Positions 31,701-41,481 of a stretch of 64,000 nucleotides of DNA are shown here, in pieces. The stretch lies in assembly GCA_900323505.1 (NCBI GenBank), contig OOIN01000025.1, positions 124,001 through 188,000 on the forward strand, given 5' to 3'. The DNA is from Ustilago trichophora (Eukaryota; Basidiomycota; Ustilaginomycetes; Ustilaginales; Ustilaginaceae). How positions within the stretch are numbered: the stretch's first letter is position 1; each line of letters begins with the position of its first letter. The notes under the pieces are model-generated. The model ran no database searches. It was not told the DNA's origin and saw only the letters and a program-made list of their open reading frames with translations. The translations under genes were made by a program, and so were the position numbers.

Positions 31701-31891
31701 ACGTTCTCGAGGCCAAGGTTGGCAAAGGCAGCGGGGCCCTCGACCTTTACGAGGTCGGTGAGCTGCTGAGCGGCAGCCTTGTCGCCAGTAAGAAGGGCGT
31801 CGGTCTCGGCGGAGGCATCCTTCTTGTCAGCCTTGACGGCCTTGGCGGGGACGGTGGCGGGGACGCCAGCAGCAGTGGGTGCGGGAGCCAT
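28727..31891 (-). CDS. TEF3: translation elongation factor 3 (ABC-F type ATPase)
   Basis: This is 1054 aa in one coding exon, close to the 1044 aa of yeast EF3. HEAT repeats fill about residues 45-330. ABC domain 1 has GRNGSGKST with Lys485, signature LSGGWKMKVALARA and Walker B ILLLDEPTNHLD. ABC domain 2 has GPNGSGKST with Lys727, signature LSGGQKVKVVLAAA and Walker B IIVLDEPTNFLD. The EF3 chromodomain insert lies between Walker A and the signature of domain 2. The C-terminus is lysine-rich, as needed for ribosome binding. EF3 is the fungus-specific ATPase that helps release deacylated tRNA from the E site on each elongation cycle. Codon use is extremely biased towards C-ending, G-ending and major codons, as in highly expressed genes. 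A 5'-leader intron is likely (31904-31995). Confidence 0.97.
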   Translation of the reverse strand: MAPAPTAAGVPATVPAKAVKADKKDASAETDALLTGDKAAAQQLTDLVKVEGPAAFANLGLENVILKGLGDKKNAAAREGACALISNLCEQGVGHEVEPFIFEKVFTPLVEAMGDKEKAVQKAALDALKAFVQVMSPWAAPQVLNVVLEQARSAGKWQVKTGCITILEEMVTACPERMAALMPSIIPVMSEVIWDTKTDVQKASRAALTKLCALISNKDIERFIPALIKSLIHPVEEVPNTIMLLSATTFVQEVDSATLALMVPLLSRGLNERPTATKRKVAVIIDNMTKLVDNERTVRPFLGKLLPGLIKIESTLADPEARSVVQRAIKTLREVGNVSGDGSDVKPLEDVDVKTTQEQVNKALGEQSLQAQPNLSAYLAVLVANLANARNFELTEWESALIPYLTLIKGSKPEQAKAVVKSLLTALAKTTGDSVEIFEDEEEGEDLCNCQFSLAYGAKILLNTATLRLKRGHKYGLCGRNGSGKSTLMRAITNGQVEGFPSPDEVRTWYVEHDLDGSEGEMTVLDFILADTRLSMTKDEAVATLHEVGFDDARQNSPIAGLSGGWKMKVALARAILFKADILLLDEPTNHLDVVNVKWITDYLVNLKTATAIIVSHDSKFLNDVCTDILHLNRFKIKRYPGNLDAFVKRVPEARAYAELNTGEDYSFKLPDPPLLDGVKTKEKSLIKMKDVVFQYPNTPAPQLKGVSIQISLASRVAILGPNGSGKSTLVKLVVGDTEPGSGEMWKHPNLVIGYVAQHAFHHIDQHLDKTPLDYMLWRYQTGEDLEEHMKSNRTLTPEEEAKMKQGEVFVVEGVKRLFDEIVARKKLKNSFQYEVSFKNMSSADNQWVPRQELIDRGMEKKVMTFDQREAQKLGLNRPLVRKEIENHFEDFGLEREFTSHNTMRGLSGGQKVKVVLAAATWRRPHIIVLDEPTNFLDRESLAALIKAIESFQGGVAIITHSKEFSEGTCKEIWAMNDGVLVASGHDWTESNSKGTKLEAKDEDDEYTDAMGNVHKKEKKAKKESASDKRKARKLRAQKKKDGTYDSADELEDL

Positions 31892-31903
31892 TTTTGTGAG
31901 GTT

Positions 31904-31995
31904 CTGAGGGATGTCGAAATGAAAAGAATGCGAGTTGAGGTGAGCCTATGTTGGAAGTGTCGACGTACGGCAGTCCAAAGCGAAGAAAGACTTAC
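31904..31995 (-). other. probable 5' UTR intron of the EF3 gene
   Basis: On the minus strand a GTAAGT donor begins at 31995 and a CTCAG acceptor ends at 31904, just 12 nt before the EF3 ATG. A CTCAAC branch-like site lies within. The length (92 nt) matches other introns here. It does not change the protein. Confidence 0.5.
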
Positions 31996-32320
31996 AGATT
32001 AGAGGGAAACGAAGAAGAGGAAAAGGTGGTGAAGTGGCTACAAGTGGATCACTGATCGCAAGTAGCAAAGCACAAACACCGAAAGATGGGGAGTCTAGTC
32101 GTAAGATCGACTTTTTTTAGTTCTTCAGAGGAAGAAAAAGAAAGAGTGCGTATAAGAGCACACTTTAAAGGAAAGGTGATGAACGAACAGTGCTAGAGAT
32201 AGCTCTGTGATGGAAGATGCCAAGGTGGGCGGGAGGGAGGAAAAAGGATGATGATGATGATGATGATGATAAGAAGGAAGGAAAGGATGTGATCGGATTA
32301 CGCTCAGGTCAATGCTTGTT

Positions 32321-32347
32321 GTATACTGTACAGTACTGTACTGTACA
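32321..32347. repeat. TACTGTA/GTAC palindromic repeat array
   Basis: The array TATACTGTACAGTACTGT and its continuation lie about 430 bp upstream of the EF3 start codon. It has the same unit as the arrays at 7176 and 62230. Looser copies (TACAGTATT, ATACTGTATG) follow up to 32482. Confidence 0.85.
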
Positions 32348-33313
32348 CTCTGTTTCCAGGAAAATTTTTGCAGGAGGGGATGAACAGAGCTGTGTGTTTG
32401 CAACTGTATCGGGGACGGTGCTGAGCTATCTTGTACAGCGTACAGCGTCTTACAGTATTCTTTCTCAGTGGCAATACTGTATGGCAGACTGGGTTGTCCA
32501 GTTGGGTTTATTTTGATCGAATGTCGCAGTCCAACACGGAAGGAGAACAAAGAGAAAAGAAAGAAAAAAAAAATTGGTTGGACAAAAGGCACATCTTTCT
32601 CGGCTTCTAATCTCTCGCCCCTCGTCTGGCAGACATTGCAAATCACACTGCCCAAGTGCGTGAAATTCAAGATTTGGAATGGGTGGCAAAGTGTTGCACA
32701 AAAAACAAAAAGAAAACCAAAAAAATTTCGAACTTTCAATCAAATGAAATAGGACGTAACTGAACTACACTACTTCTTCCAAATTTCCCAAAAATTTGTA
32801 ATGGGCCATCTGGAAGGGAGCCAATATCGCACTCAAGTCCCGATTCGATTCGAAAAGCAACGTGCCCTCCCTTGGTCTCAAATCTACACTCGCACGAATC
32901 GATTTGGCAGTGTGAGAACAGTGTACACATGTTAAGGCTTTCGACAGCCATGCTCACACCAGCCACTCTCGTTTAACAGTTTGAAACCTTGGCCCCGCAA
33001 ATGTATCGAGCCTTCCACTTTGAGACCCTGCATCTGGACACATGTGCTGAGTCCCACAAGATCAAACTGTAAAGACGCTGTTTTGTCTTCGCAGAAACAT
33101 CTGCGAGTGTATGAGAAACCGAGGTTGTGCAGCTCTCAAACTCAAATCCCAACGTTCAGCTCAAATCACCCGATCAAAACTTAATCGAACCGATTCCTCA
33201 GATTTACTCCACATGCACGTAACCCAACTCAGCACGCCCGTCTTCCGATGCCTGCTGAGCAACGTTAGGGCCTTTTTGGTGCAACGACTCCATGTCCTTC
33301 TCGACAATCCCCA

Positions 33314-33344
<31 letters not shown>
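33314..33344. repeat. (CGT)n trinucleotide microsatellite
   Basis: About ten CGT units lie 80-110 bp upstream of the RAD3 ATG. Confidence 0.9.
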
Positions 33345-33422
33345 CAACACCCTACCAGCCCACCCTCCTCTGTCTTTTTCTCGCTACTCACAGGGCTGCA
33401 CAGCCGGTGCTGACTCGCCAAC

Positions 33423-35972
33423 ATGAAGTTCTACATCGACGAGCTTCCCGTCCTCTTCCCCTATCCCAAAATCTATCCAGAACAATATGCCTACATGACA
33501 GATCTCAAGCGCACCCTCGACGCCAACGGCCATTGCGTCCTAGAGATGCCTTCAGGAACCGGCAAGACCGTCTCTCTCCTCAGCCTTATCGTCTCCTATC
33601 AGCTCTTCCACCCAGCTAAACGCAAGCTCATCTATTGCTCTCGTACCGTTCCAGAGATCGAAAAGGCACTCGCCGAGTTGAAGCGTTTGATGGAATACAG
33701 AGCCAGATACAATGTCAACCACGCAGAACAGTCTGAAGCCCTCAAGAACGACGCAGAGCCAGGCAACGGTCCCGCCGAACAAAACATCGAAATGAAGGGT
33801 AGGGGCAAAGCAGGCGCTCAGATGGAGGACATTCTCGCCTTGGGTCTGAGTTCACGAAAAAACCTCTGCATCCATCCCGATGTCAGCCGCGAACGCAAAG
33901 GCAAGGTGGTCGATGCCAGGTGTAGAGACATGACCAGCAGCTGGGCTTGCGAGAAGGGACGTCAAGATCCCGGCAGCGTAGAGCTCTGCGACTTTCACGA
34001 AGAGCTCGGCAAGATGGAGCCAGGCCAACTCATTCCACACGGCGTATGGACGCTAGAAGAGGTCAAAGAGTATGCACGCCAAAAGCGCATCTGTCCTTAC
34101 TTTGCCATTCGACGTATGATGCCTTTCGTCGACATCATCATCTACAGTTTCCATTACCTCCTCGATCCCAAAGTCGCCGAGCAGGTCAGTAAGGAGATGA
34201 GCAAGGACGCCATCGTTGTCTTTGACGAGGCCCACAACATCGACAATGTCTGCATCGAGTCTCTATCCATCGACCTTACACGTCCCATGCTCGACAGCGC
34301 CTATCGAAGTATCAACCAACTCTCAGAGCGCGTCGACGAGATCAAAAAGACTGACGCTTCCAAGCTTCAAGATGAGTATGCACGTTTGGTCGAGGGGCTA
34401 CAGGAACAGGGCGAGCAAAGAGAAGCCGAATCTTTCATGACAAATCCTGTTCTTCCAGACGATCTGCTCCAAGAAGCCGTTCCAGGCAACATCCGTCGTG
34501 CAGAACACTTTGTTGCTTTCCTCAAACGCTTCGTCGAATACCTCAAGACGCGCATGCGTGTGCTGCACGTCGTTGCAGAAACCCCAGCCAGCTTCCTCCA
34601 ACACTTGAAAGATATCACCTACATTGAGCGCAAGCCGCTCCGCTTCTGTGCCGAACGTCTCCGCATGCTCGTCGGTACGCTCGAACTTACCCGCATCGAC
34701 GAGTTCTCAGCGCTACAAAAGGTCGCATCCTTCGCTACCCTCGTCGCCACCTACGACAAAGGCTTCCTCCTCATCCTCGAACCCTTTGAAACCGAGAATG
34801 CAACAGTGCCAAATCCCATCTTCCATTTCACCTGCCTCGACGCCAGTCTCGCCATCGCTCCCGTCTTTGAACGCTTCTCGAGCGTCATCATTACCAGCGG
34901 AACCATCAGCCCGCTCGACATGTATCCCAAGATGCTCAAGTTTGACGCCATCGTTCAAGAGTCGTACGCCATGACCCTCACTCGACAGTGCTTCTTGCCG
35001 CTCGTCATCACTCGAGGAAGCGATCAGGTCGCCATCAGTTCGCGCTTTGAAGTTCGAAACGACCCTGCCGTGGTGCGCAACTATGGCAGCATCCTGATCG
35101 AGTATGCAAAGTGCGTACCCGATGGCATCGTCGCCTTCTTCCCCTCTTATCTGTACATGGAGAGCATCGTTGCCGCATGGCACGATATGGGCATCTTGGA
35201 CGAGGTGTGGAAGTACAAACTCATCTTTATCGAGACCCCAGATGCCCCCGAGACGAGCATCGCCTTGGAGAACTACAGGAGAGCATGTGACAACGGTCGC
35301 GGAGCCATCCTACTTTCGGTCGCACGAGGCAAGGTATCGGAAGGCATCGATTTCGATCACAACTATGGACGCGCCGTCATCATGTTTGGCGTGCCTTATC
35401 AGTACACCGAATCGCGTATCCTCAAAGCTCGTTTGGAGTTTTTGCGGGACAACTTTAGGATCCGAGAGAACGACTTTCTCACGTTCGATGCTATGCGTCA
35501 TGCAGCTCAGTGCGTCGGTCGAGTCTTGCGTGGTAAGACCGATTACGGTCTCATGGTGTTTGCCGACAAGCGCTTCGCACGAGCCGATAAGCGCAACAAG
35601 CTCCCCAAATGGATTGCGCAGTACATCAAGGAAACCCACTCGAACCTCTCGACCGATATGGCCATTGTCGAGTCCAAACTCTTTATCCGCTCCATGGCAC
35701 AACCGTATCCAGAGGGCAAGAACGGAGTCAGCCTCTGGGAGCTGAGCGACATCGAATCGAGACAGGCCAAGGAGCGCGAGACGTTTGCCAAGTTGATGGG
35801 TGGTCAGTTGAAGGTCGATGCCAATGGCGAGGTTGTCGACAAGGACGACAGCGATTCAGACATGGATGGCGATGGGATAGCCAAGGAAGACGACGATTTC
35901 GATAAAGAATTTGGACAAGGTGACGATCTGGCTCAGATCAACGACTTGGACGACGACATGCAACAAGGTTGA
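33423..35972 (+). CDS. RAD3: TFIIH/NER DNA helicase RAD3 (XPD)
   Basis: This is 849 aa in one exon from ATG 33423 (MKFYIDELPVLFPYPKIYPE), the standard RAD3/XPD N-terminus. Walker A is MPSGTGKT (Lys48), the DEAH box is at Asp268-His271, and the last helicase motif reads QCVGRVLRGKTDYG. Four cysteines, C149, C167, C189 and C224, have the same spacing (18, 22, 35) as the iron-sulfur ligands of human XPD. The enzyme is a 5'-3' helicase of TFIIH, needed for nucleotide excision repair and as a structural part of the transcription initiation complex. It is about 70 residues longer than yeast Rad3. Much of the excess is an Ala/Glu/Gly-rich insert at about residues 100-140, just before the iron-sulfur domain, and an acidic Asp-rich tail. 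The neighbouring EF3 gene is divergent. Confidence 0.97.
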   Translation: MKFYIDELPVLFPYPKIYPEQYAYMTDLKRTLDANGHCVLEMPSGTGKTVSLLSLIVSYQLFHPAKRKLIYCSRTVPEIEKALAELKRLMEYRARYNVNHAEQSEALKNDAEPGNGPAEQNIEMKGRGKAGAQMEDILALGLSSRKNLCIHPDVSRERKGKVVDARCRDMTSSWACEKGRQDPGSVELCDFHEELGKMEPGQLIPHGVWTLEEVKEYARQKRICPYFAIRRMMPFVDIIIYSFHYLLDPKVAEQVSKEMSKDAIVVFDEAHNIDNVCIESLSIDLTRPMLDSAYRSINQLSERVDEIKKTDASKLQDEYARLVEGLQEQGEQREAESFMTNPVLPDDLLQEAVPGNIRRAEHFVAFLKRFVEYLKTRMRVLHVVAETPASFLQHLKDITYIERKPLRFCAERLRMLVGTLELTRIDEFSALQKVASFATLVATYDKGFLLILEPFETENATVPNPIFHFTCLDASLAIAPVFERFSSVIITSGTISPLDMYPKMLKFDAIVQESYAMTLTRQCFLPLVITRGSDQVAISSRFEVRNDPAVVRNYGSILIEYAKCVPDGIVAFFPSYLYMESIVAAWHDMGILDEVWKYKLIFIETPDAPETSIALENYRRACDNGRGAILLSVARGKVSEGIDFDHNYGRAVIMFGVPYQYTESRILKARLEFLRDNFRIRENDFLTFDAMRHAAQCVGRVLRGKTDYGLMVFADKRFARADKRNKLPKWIAQYIKETHSNLSTDMAIVESKLFIRSMAQPYPEGKNGVSLWELSDIESRQAKERETFAKLMGGQLKVDANGEVVDKDDSDSDMDGDGIAKEDDDFDKEFGQGDDLAQINDLDDDMQQG

Positions 35973-36331
35973 TTACCAACCATTCACACTTACACACACA
36001 CACACACGCACCTCTGTCTCTGTCTCGCCCAAGTCTTTGTCCTGTATTGTTGTCATCATTCCTTTGCATCCCTGTACAACATTGGCATGTCCTGCATTGT
36101 GACAGATTGTGCTGGCCATGAGCGGATTTCCAGAGTCTGTGTTGATGTGATGAGGCCTGTAGACTTGATGGCGAACAAAGCTTGTGTATTGAAGGAATGT
36201 GTAGGACAGTGAAATTGACACAGTACAAAGTCGATCTGGATACAAATGAAAGTCAGGGACTTTTCGACCGGATGTGCACAACTTGGAAAGCCAAGCTGAT
36301 GGACAAGCGAACGAAACAAAGCGAAAGAGCC
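35973..36331. other. convergent intergenic spacer with CA repeat
   Basis: It separates the 3' ends of RAD3 and the seven-TM gene. A CA dinucleotide run occupies about 35993-36007. Nothing else was seen. Confidence 0.6.
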
Positions 36332-37801
36332 TTAGGCTTCGCTCCACTTTTCCTCTGTCACTGTAGTAATGGCGATACCGCTGACATCCGGAGCGTGACG
36401 AAGTGGGTTTTGGGGACGAACCATTCGTTGCGTCATGTTGACTTTGGTTTCGTCGTGATCTAGGATGGTTTGATTGTGTTCGGGACTTCTGGGCGTAGCG
36501 TCTTGGTCGTCGTGTCGATGTTTGAGCGTTGCAACCACCTGATGTTCCAGTACGGCCAATTCTACATTGGAAGAGCAGGGGATCTTGTCGTTGATATCCT
36601 TGTCATCGTCCGTGTCAAAGCTGCGTTGAGTGGTGAGGAACTTGTTCGATCGACCTTGACTACGAAGAGTATGCATAGGTGTAACGGTTGCTCTTTGACG
36701 ATGCTGTTCTGCTCGAATGGCCGGCCAGAGTGTAGCTGTGTGAAATGGATTCATCGAGACGTGGAAAAGGGTAGGAATCCGTCAGCGATCACGCCTTTCG
36801 AGAGAATCTTGCATAGTAGAACGGGACTTACCAAAAGCAGCGCTAATCACCGTCAAAGGAACAAAGGTCGCAAACACGTAACCCTCCAGATCCGGTCGAT
36901 ATTTCAACGCCTGCATGACAATCAGTGCAATCAGCAAGAACGAAGGCACGATGAAACATGCAAAAGCGCTGATCAAAATCCTCCTGAGCGTATCCAGAAA
37001 GTTGCGAGAAACATGCTTGTCCTCCCCCCATCCCCAACCGAGTTCGTACAGCTTGACGCAAAAGAATGTGGTGCAGTAGAGCTCATCGGCAAGCATCAGG
37101 GTCCATTCGGTAAGAGCCCATTGCTTTTGATTGACCAGAATGACGACTTCGGCCATGTTGGACGCCTTGAGAGCAGCCGTATGCACAAATTGGATGTAGT
37201 AGCAAATGACAATGGCACGAGGCACCTTGATCAGAGCGGGGAAGGCGACGGCAGCCCATCTCTTCCATCGATTTCGTCCAGCAGCGGCGACAGAGTTGTG
37301 TGGGAAAAACGCAAGGATCCGCAATACCAGTGTGAAATCGACCAAATACGGAATGGCTACCAAAGCAGAACAAAGAGTAGAGCACGTTTCAGCACGACAA
37401 AGCTATCCAAAGCTAGTATAGATTGTGCGTGTCAAGTACTTACTCATGGAAAAAGCGATTAAAGTAGTGTAAATGCTGGCGTTGAAATGCTTCTGAGGGT
37501 TGACGACGAGATCCTTGTTCATGGCGACGTTGATTCCGAGTGCACAGATGCAGAGTGCGGTGCAAAAGAGTAGAATGATAAAGGAAGGCGATTTGCGTAC
37601 GCGCGCCGAGGCCAGACAACCCATGACACCGACCACGACGACAACGGCCAGAGACATGGTGAGATAGAGCACGATAAAGTTGATGGCGTAGGCGATACCG
37701 GCAGACCAAGCAGCCATGGCGGCAGCTGCGGCGGCGGCCTGCTGATCCGCTGCGGCATCGCGCGGATGCAGGATGGAAGGCACCATCGACAGGCGCATCA
37801 T
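36332..37801 (-). CDS. seven-transmembrane protein of unknown family, GPCR-like topology
   Basis: The gene has three exons, 37801..37444, 37356..36832 and 36735..36332, and encodes 428 aa. Both introns (87 and 96 nt) have GTAAGT donors and TAG or CAG acceptors and are phase 1. They join FSM to TIPYLVDF and SAAF to ATLWPAIR. Seven hydrophobic segments are visible at about residues 34-60, 70-94, 107-137, 151-174, 198-222, 243-268 and 276-293. A 135-residue hydrophilic cytoplasmic-type tail rich in Asp, His and Arg follows. That layout, short N-terminus, seven segments and long tail, resembles a fungal G-protein-coupled receptor, but I see no motif that names a family. Start ATG 37801 is the first in frame; the upstream frame opens only with TTG. 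A poly-Ala stretch precedes segment 1. Confidence 0.8.
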
Positions 37802-39280
37802 GAAAGGCCTACGTTGAGAAAGGGTAAAGAATGTGTATGCGCTGTTGAACTCCAAGAGTAGAGCGAGCGAATGAAAAGTAAGTAAAGCAGTAGATCTTGG
37901 GCCTCTTCATGATTACGATCTGGAAGATGAAGGCCATCTTTATACTTCTATCCCTTCTGGCAGGGAAGTCCAAAGCTGGCGAGAGAATAGCTGCTTCCTG
38001 CGGCGTAGCAGGTCCAAGTGAGCCATATCTTGCTTACGAATTCGCAGGGAGTCCAAGTCTTGACCTTGGCTCAAGCAGCTAGCTGTCCATGTCGCTAAGG
38101 ATGAGATGAGCAGATTACCACGTCGATGTGTAGAGCATCTCGAGATGGACCGATGGCTTTGTCGTAGCAGACAGCAGACAGGTGGCGTGGGCATCCAAGA
38201 AGCTCTCCGTGCCACAGACGCAGGTCCGGCCGTCATACACAACCACACCACTGCGAACTGCCATGTGGCTGTCAAGAGCCATTTCCCTTTAATTTTGCAG
38301 AATTTCAAAGATTCTTTAGCCAGGTCTGCAGCCACGCGCAGTAGATCTGCCAACAGCAAAGTTACACTTGTAGTGTTGGTGGTGTTGGTGGTGGTGGCGA
38401 TCACGATCTTGTTGCCATGATGCATTTGTGCCGTCTCAACGTGGCTGCTGGCAAGGCACTTTCTGCAAAGCGCCTTGCAGCGAGAAATAATGGTTTCTGC
38501 GCAACATGGAGCTGTCAAACTGGGTTTAAGCAACCATCAAGCCACATTGCGCTCAAGCCACCTCCCACGCGTTGTGCAATCCCGTCTTCTCGTCGCATAT
38601 CGTTCCCAACGACGTTGCTTGCTGTGGATTCGAAACGGAAGGGTTTGACACTCTGCAAGACGCTTTCCTCGAGACGATCGTCGCTCCATCCTCCCGACAC
38701 GGTCCCTGAGATAGCCCTGACATTCCCGAAAGAATCGCCGTCGTACCGTCAGACGGTGGTATGGGCCCTCGATTCGTCCCATGGTCGCATCCCGTCTCAA
38801 CAGCCGTACCAATCAAAAGAGCTACCGTTGCAACCTTGGACGCTTCGAGTTGACACCATTGCAAGCTGCCCATGTGATAGCAGCACGTTTGCAAAAAAGG
38901 GTGGCTATCACGCCACCTGCCGCCGTCAAGACACTGTGCACCGCAACAGAAACCAGGTGAACAGACTGTGCAAGGCCGCCGTTGTCACCAACCAAAACAC
39001 GAGAGCACATGAACTCTGTGTCCCGTGGCGGTTCTTCTTCCCAACGTCTTCTTGCCGCTCAGCCACAGGGTCCGTTGCGCGATCTGATGGACCGCTAGTC
39101 CGCAGCACACGGAGACTGCTGCACAATGTCATCTGTTTCAAGCATTCTCCTTGGTTGTTCTCTCTGACAATTTTGTATATGGTCGATCAGAGATGGCGTT
39201 CGGTGTCGCTTCATTTATCTTTCACGCCTTAGGTCAGACCGAATGCAAAAAGGGCACTTTTGAGACGCTGCTCGGTATTG
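37802..39280. other. intergenic region, no gene seen
   Basis: This 1.5 kb lies upstream of the seven-TM gene and downstream of SPO7. Open frames are short and of random composition. A GGTGTT/GGTGGT repeat occurs near 38370-38400. Confidence 0.5.
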
Positions 39281-40300
39281 CTAAGATGGTTCATGGCCAG
39301 ACAAGGAAGAGCCGCCGAGGGAAGGAGCGTCGCTCACTGCGCCCTCACTCATATCGTCCAGCTGGATACTCGAGCGAGGGGTGGTAGCCATGTCGCTTGC
39401 AGACCCTGGCTGTGAGTTGGGTCTCGGTTTGCGTGTTGAGCGAGGCTTTGAGCTGCGCATTGTCTTTGTTCGTGATTCTGCTGCTACCGAGTGACGTGCT
39501 GCTAGATCCGATTTGGCGGGAAGGTCGACAGATCGTCCAAGGGCAAAGTCGAACCATCTTTTCCAGGACTGAGCCCGTTTGGCAGCCATCTTTTCGGCTC
39601 GACGACGCTCAAATGCTGCTCTGTATCTTTGATAACCTTCGCGAAAGTCGGAGCTGACTTTGTTGCTAAAGATGAGCTCTCCTCTGCTGTTCTGTGCTGG
39701 AGGAATGGACGAAAGCGCTCGACGTGGCGTCGAGGATGCGCTGGATGGCGAACGCGAGATGTCGGCTGTTGCACTGTGAGATGCGGTGGAAGCAAGGGTG
39801 GAGGTGGGCGGATGACGAGGCTGAAGAAGGCGGCCAAGTGACCACCATGGGGATGAAGAGGCGGTGCGTGTGTTGAGATACATGTTGAAATTGCGTAGGC
39901 TGCGATTGGCTTGAGGAACAAACTTGTGGGCGGAGCGGATTCGTTCGGCGTGCATTCCACTTGCGAAGAAGAGGAAGAGGGTTGTGAGACAGATCATGAG
40001 TACAGCTGCCAGACTGTACTGTAGCAGCACGGACGAGCGTGGCGAGAGGACGACAAAGTGCGAGAGGCAGAGGATAAAAGCGACAAAGCTGAAGAGGAGG
40101 ATCTCGTACTTGCGTTTGCGTGATTGCAATCGAGCTGCATTCTGCTTGAGGCGCTCTTCAAAGATGAGCAGATCGCGGAAGGTGGCTGCGTCGGCTGTCG
40201 GATAGAAGGGCTCGTCTGGCTGGTTTCCATTGTCAGTCTGTGATGACGTGTTGCGAGCATGTTGCGACCGTCCGCGCGGGGCGGATGACTTTGGTGGCAT
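39281..40300 (-). CDS. SPO7: SPO7-like regulatory subunit of the Nem1-Spo7 phosphatase
   Basis: This is 339 aa in one exon; ATG 40300 gives MPPKSSAPRGRSQHARN. The conserved Spo7 core is present: FRDLLIFEERLKQNAARLQS, then two membrane segments at about residues 67-90 and 95-117, then SGMHAERIRSAHKFVPQANR and SLRNFNMYLN. In yeast Spo7 binds Nem1 at the nuclear/ER membrane, and the pair dephosphorylates the lipin Pah1, which controls triacylglycerol synthesis and nuclear shape. The C-terminal 190 residues are Ser/Arg-rich and probably disordered, making it longer than the yeast protein (259 aa). The neighbour ROT1 is divergent. Confidence 0.88.
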   Translation of the reverse strand: MPPKSSAPRGRSQHARNTSSQTDNGNQPDEPFYPTADAATFRDLLIFEERLKQNAARLQSRKRKYEILLFSFVAFILCLSHFVVLSPRSSVLLQYSLAAVLMICLTTLFLFFASGMHAERIRSAHKFVPQANRSLRNFNMYLNTRTASSSPWWSLGRLLQPRHPPTSTLASTASHSATADISRSPSSASSTPRRALSSIPPAQNSRGELIFSNKVSSDFREGYQRYRAAFERRRAEKMAAKRAQSWKRWFDFALGRSVDLPAKSDLAARHSVAAESRTKTMRSSKPRSTRKPRPNSQPGSASDMATTPRSSIQLDDMSEGAVSDAPSLGGSSLSGHEPS

Positions 40301-41098
40301 CCTTTCGAGCCACGGAACAGGGTGACGAGTGGAGCAGGAGCAGAGAAATGGCGAATTCAAGGTGATGGCAAGCGCTGCAACATCAGTGATGCTGGATCAG
40401 CCAAGAGCTGATGTTGGGGCGGGGGAATGGACCATCGAGCCAACGAGAGGGTCACAGTATGGAAGTGATGTGGTGATGGTGATGGTTGAACAAGCGACGA
40501 GGAGCCGTGCGCGATTTCACAGAAAAGGTGGGCATCGAATACTCGTGTGAGATTCGAGGTTCTCTCACATCTGTGCATCTATTTTTAGCAAGAAGCCGAC
40601 CAACGGCACGGCAACAGCCCAAGTGCTACGCGATATGCAATGATCTGGGCCTGCGGTTTCTGAAATCTCACTTGATTTTTTTTTATGCGGTGCGTGTGTC
40701 TGTTCTGTCGAAGTTGAATTTGTAAATTTGGCTTTGAGAATTGTATTTGGTGCTACTACTGTGGGTTGAGATTTCAGGGGCTGCAGAGGCGCAACAAACC
40801 CTGAAGATCCTGTTTTCTTTGGGTGTGGTAAGGAGGAAAATGAATTCAAAATACAGTACAGTACAAATGCATCACCGCGGCGGCGTGCGTCGCCTTTCCG
40901 AAGACTCCGCCGGGCTGTGAACCCCCAGTCTAATGCTTTTGAGACGGCGGCGGCGGTCTGAATACAAAGTTGAGTGTCGCCTTTGCGGCTTGGATGGTCA
41001 AAAAGTCACAATATATCAATTTCAACTCCTAATCCTCAGCCAAAATGCAAAGATGCGTGTTCAACTCACACAGGTCTGCTGGCCACATCGCCTTTTAC

Positions 41099-41131
<33 letters not shown>

Positions 41132-41481
41132 TGACTCTCGCATCATCTCCTACGCTTCTGCTCTTGCAGCTTTCCACTCTCAACGACATTCTACTCCACT
41201 CGTCGTTCGCAACTCTACCATCTCTGATCTCGCCTTTGCACACATTCATTTAGCTCTTCTCAGCGCTCTCTCATCGTTCAGCTTTCGATACCCTCGGTCC
41301 CATAGCTGCCAAGAGATCCCCGCACTCTTAAATCAGGCTCGAGCAATCTCTTACAAGAGCACCAGCTCATCTTATCTCTCGCTTCCTTCGATCGACTGCA
41401 ACACCCTCCCTCGCACACACAGTTGCTTTTGGCCAAGCTCGGCACTCCAGCTATATATAAATATACTACTCACATCTCACC
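40301..41481. other. divergent intergenic region between SPO7 and ROT1
   Basis: This 1.2 kb contains a short GTACAGTACAG element near 40853-40866, a (TCA)n microsatellite at about 41099-41131, and a TATATATAAATATA stretch at 41452-41465, only 17-30 nt before the ROT1 ATG. No gene was seen. Confidence 0.55.
41099..41131. repeat. (TCA)n trinucleotide microsatellite
   Basis: About eleven CAT/TCA units lie in the ROT1 upstream region. Confidence 0.9.

Larger units (their letters stand above)
31892..33422. other. divergent intergenic region between EF3 and RAD3
   Basis: Beyond the probable EF3 leader intron, this 1.5 kb holds a GAT microsatellite near 32248-32271, a TACTGTA palindromic array at 32321-32347 and a (CGT)n tract at 33314-33344. 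No gene was seen. Confidence 0.6.

Noticed and set aside
29276..32002. 908-codon plus-strand frame opposite EF3
   Set aside because: It is exactly antisense to a clearly conserved EF3 gene, and its Leu/Val/Gly/Asp/Glu-rich repetitive composition is what complements of biased codons give.
38417..39232. 271-codon plus-strand frame upstream of the SPO7 3' end
   Set aside because: Composition is random, with many Arg, Ser and Cys, no domain and no C/G third-position preference.
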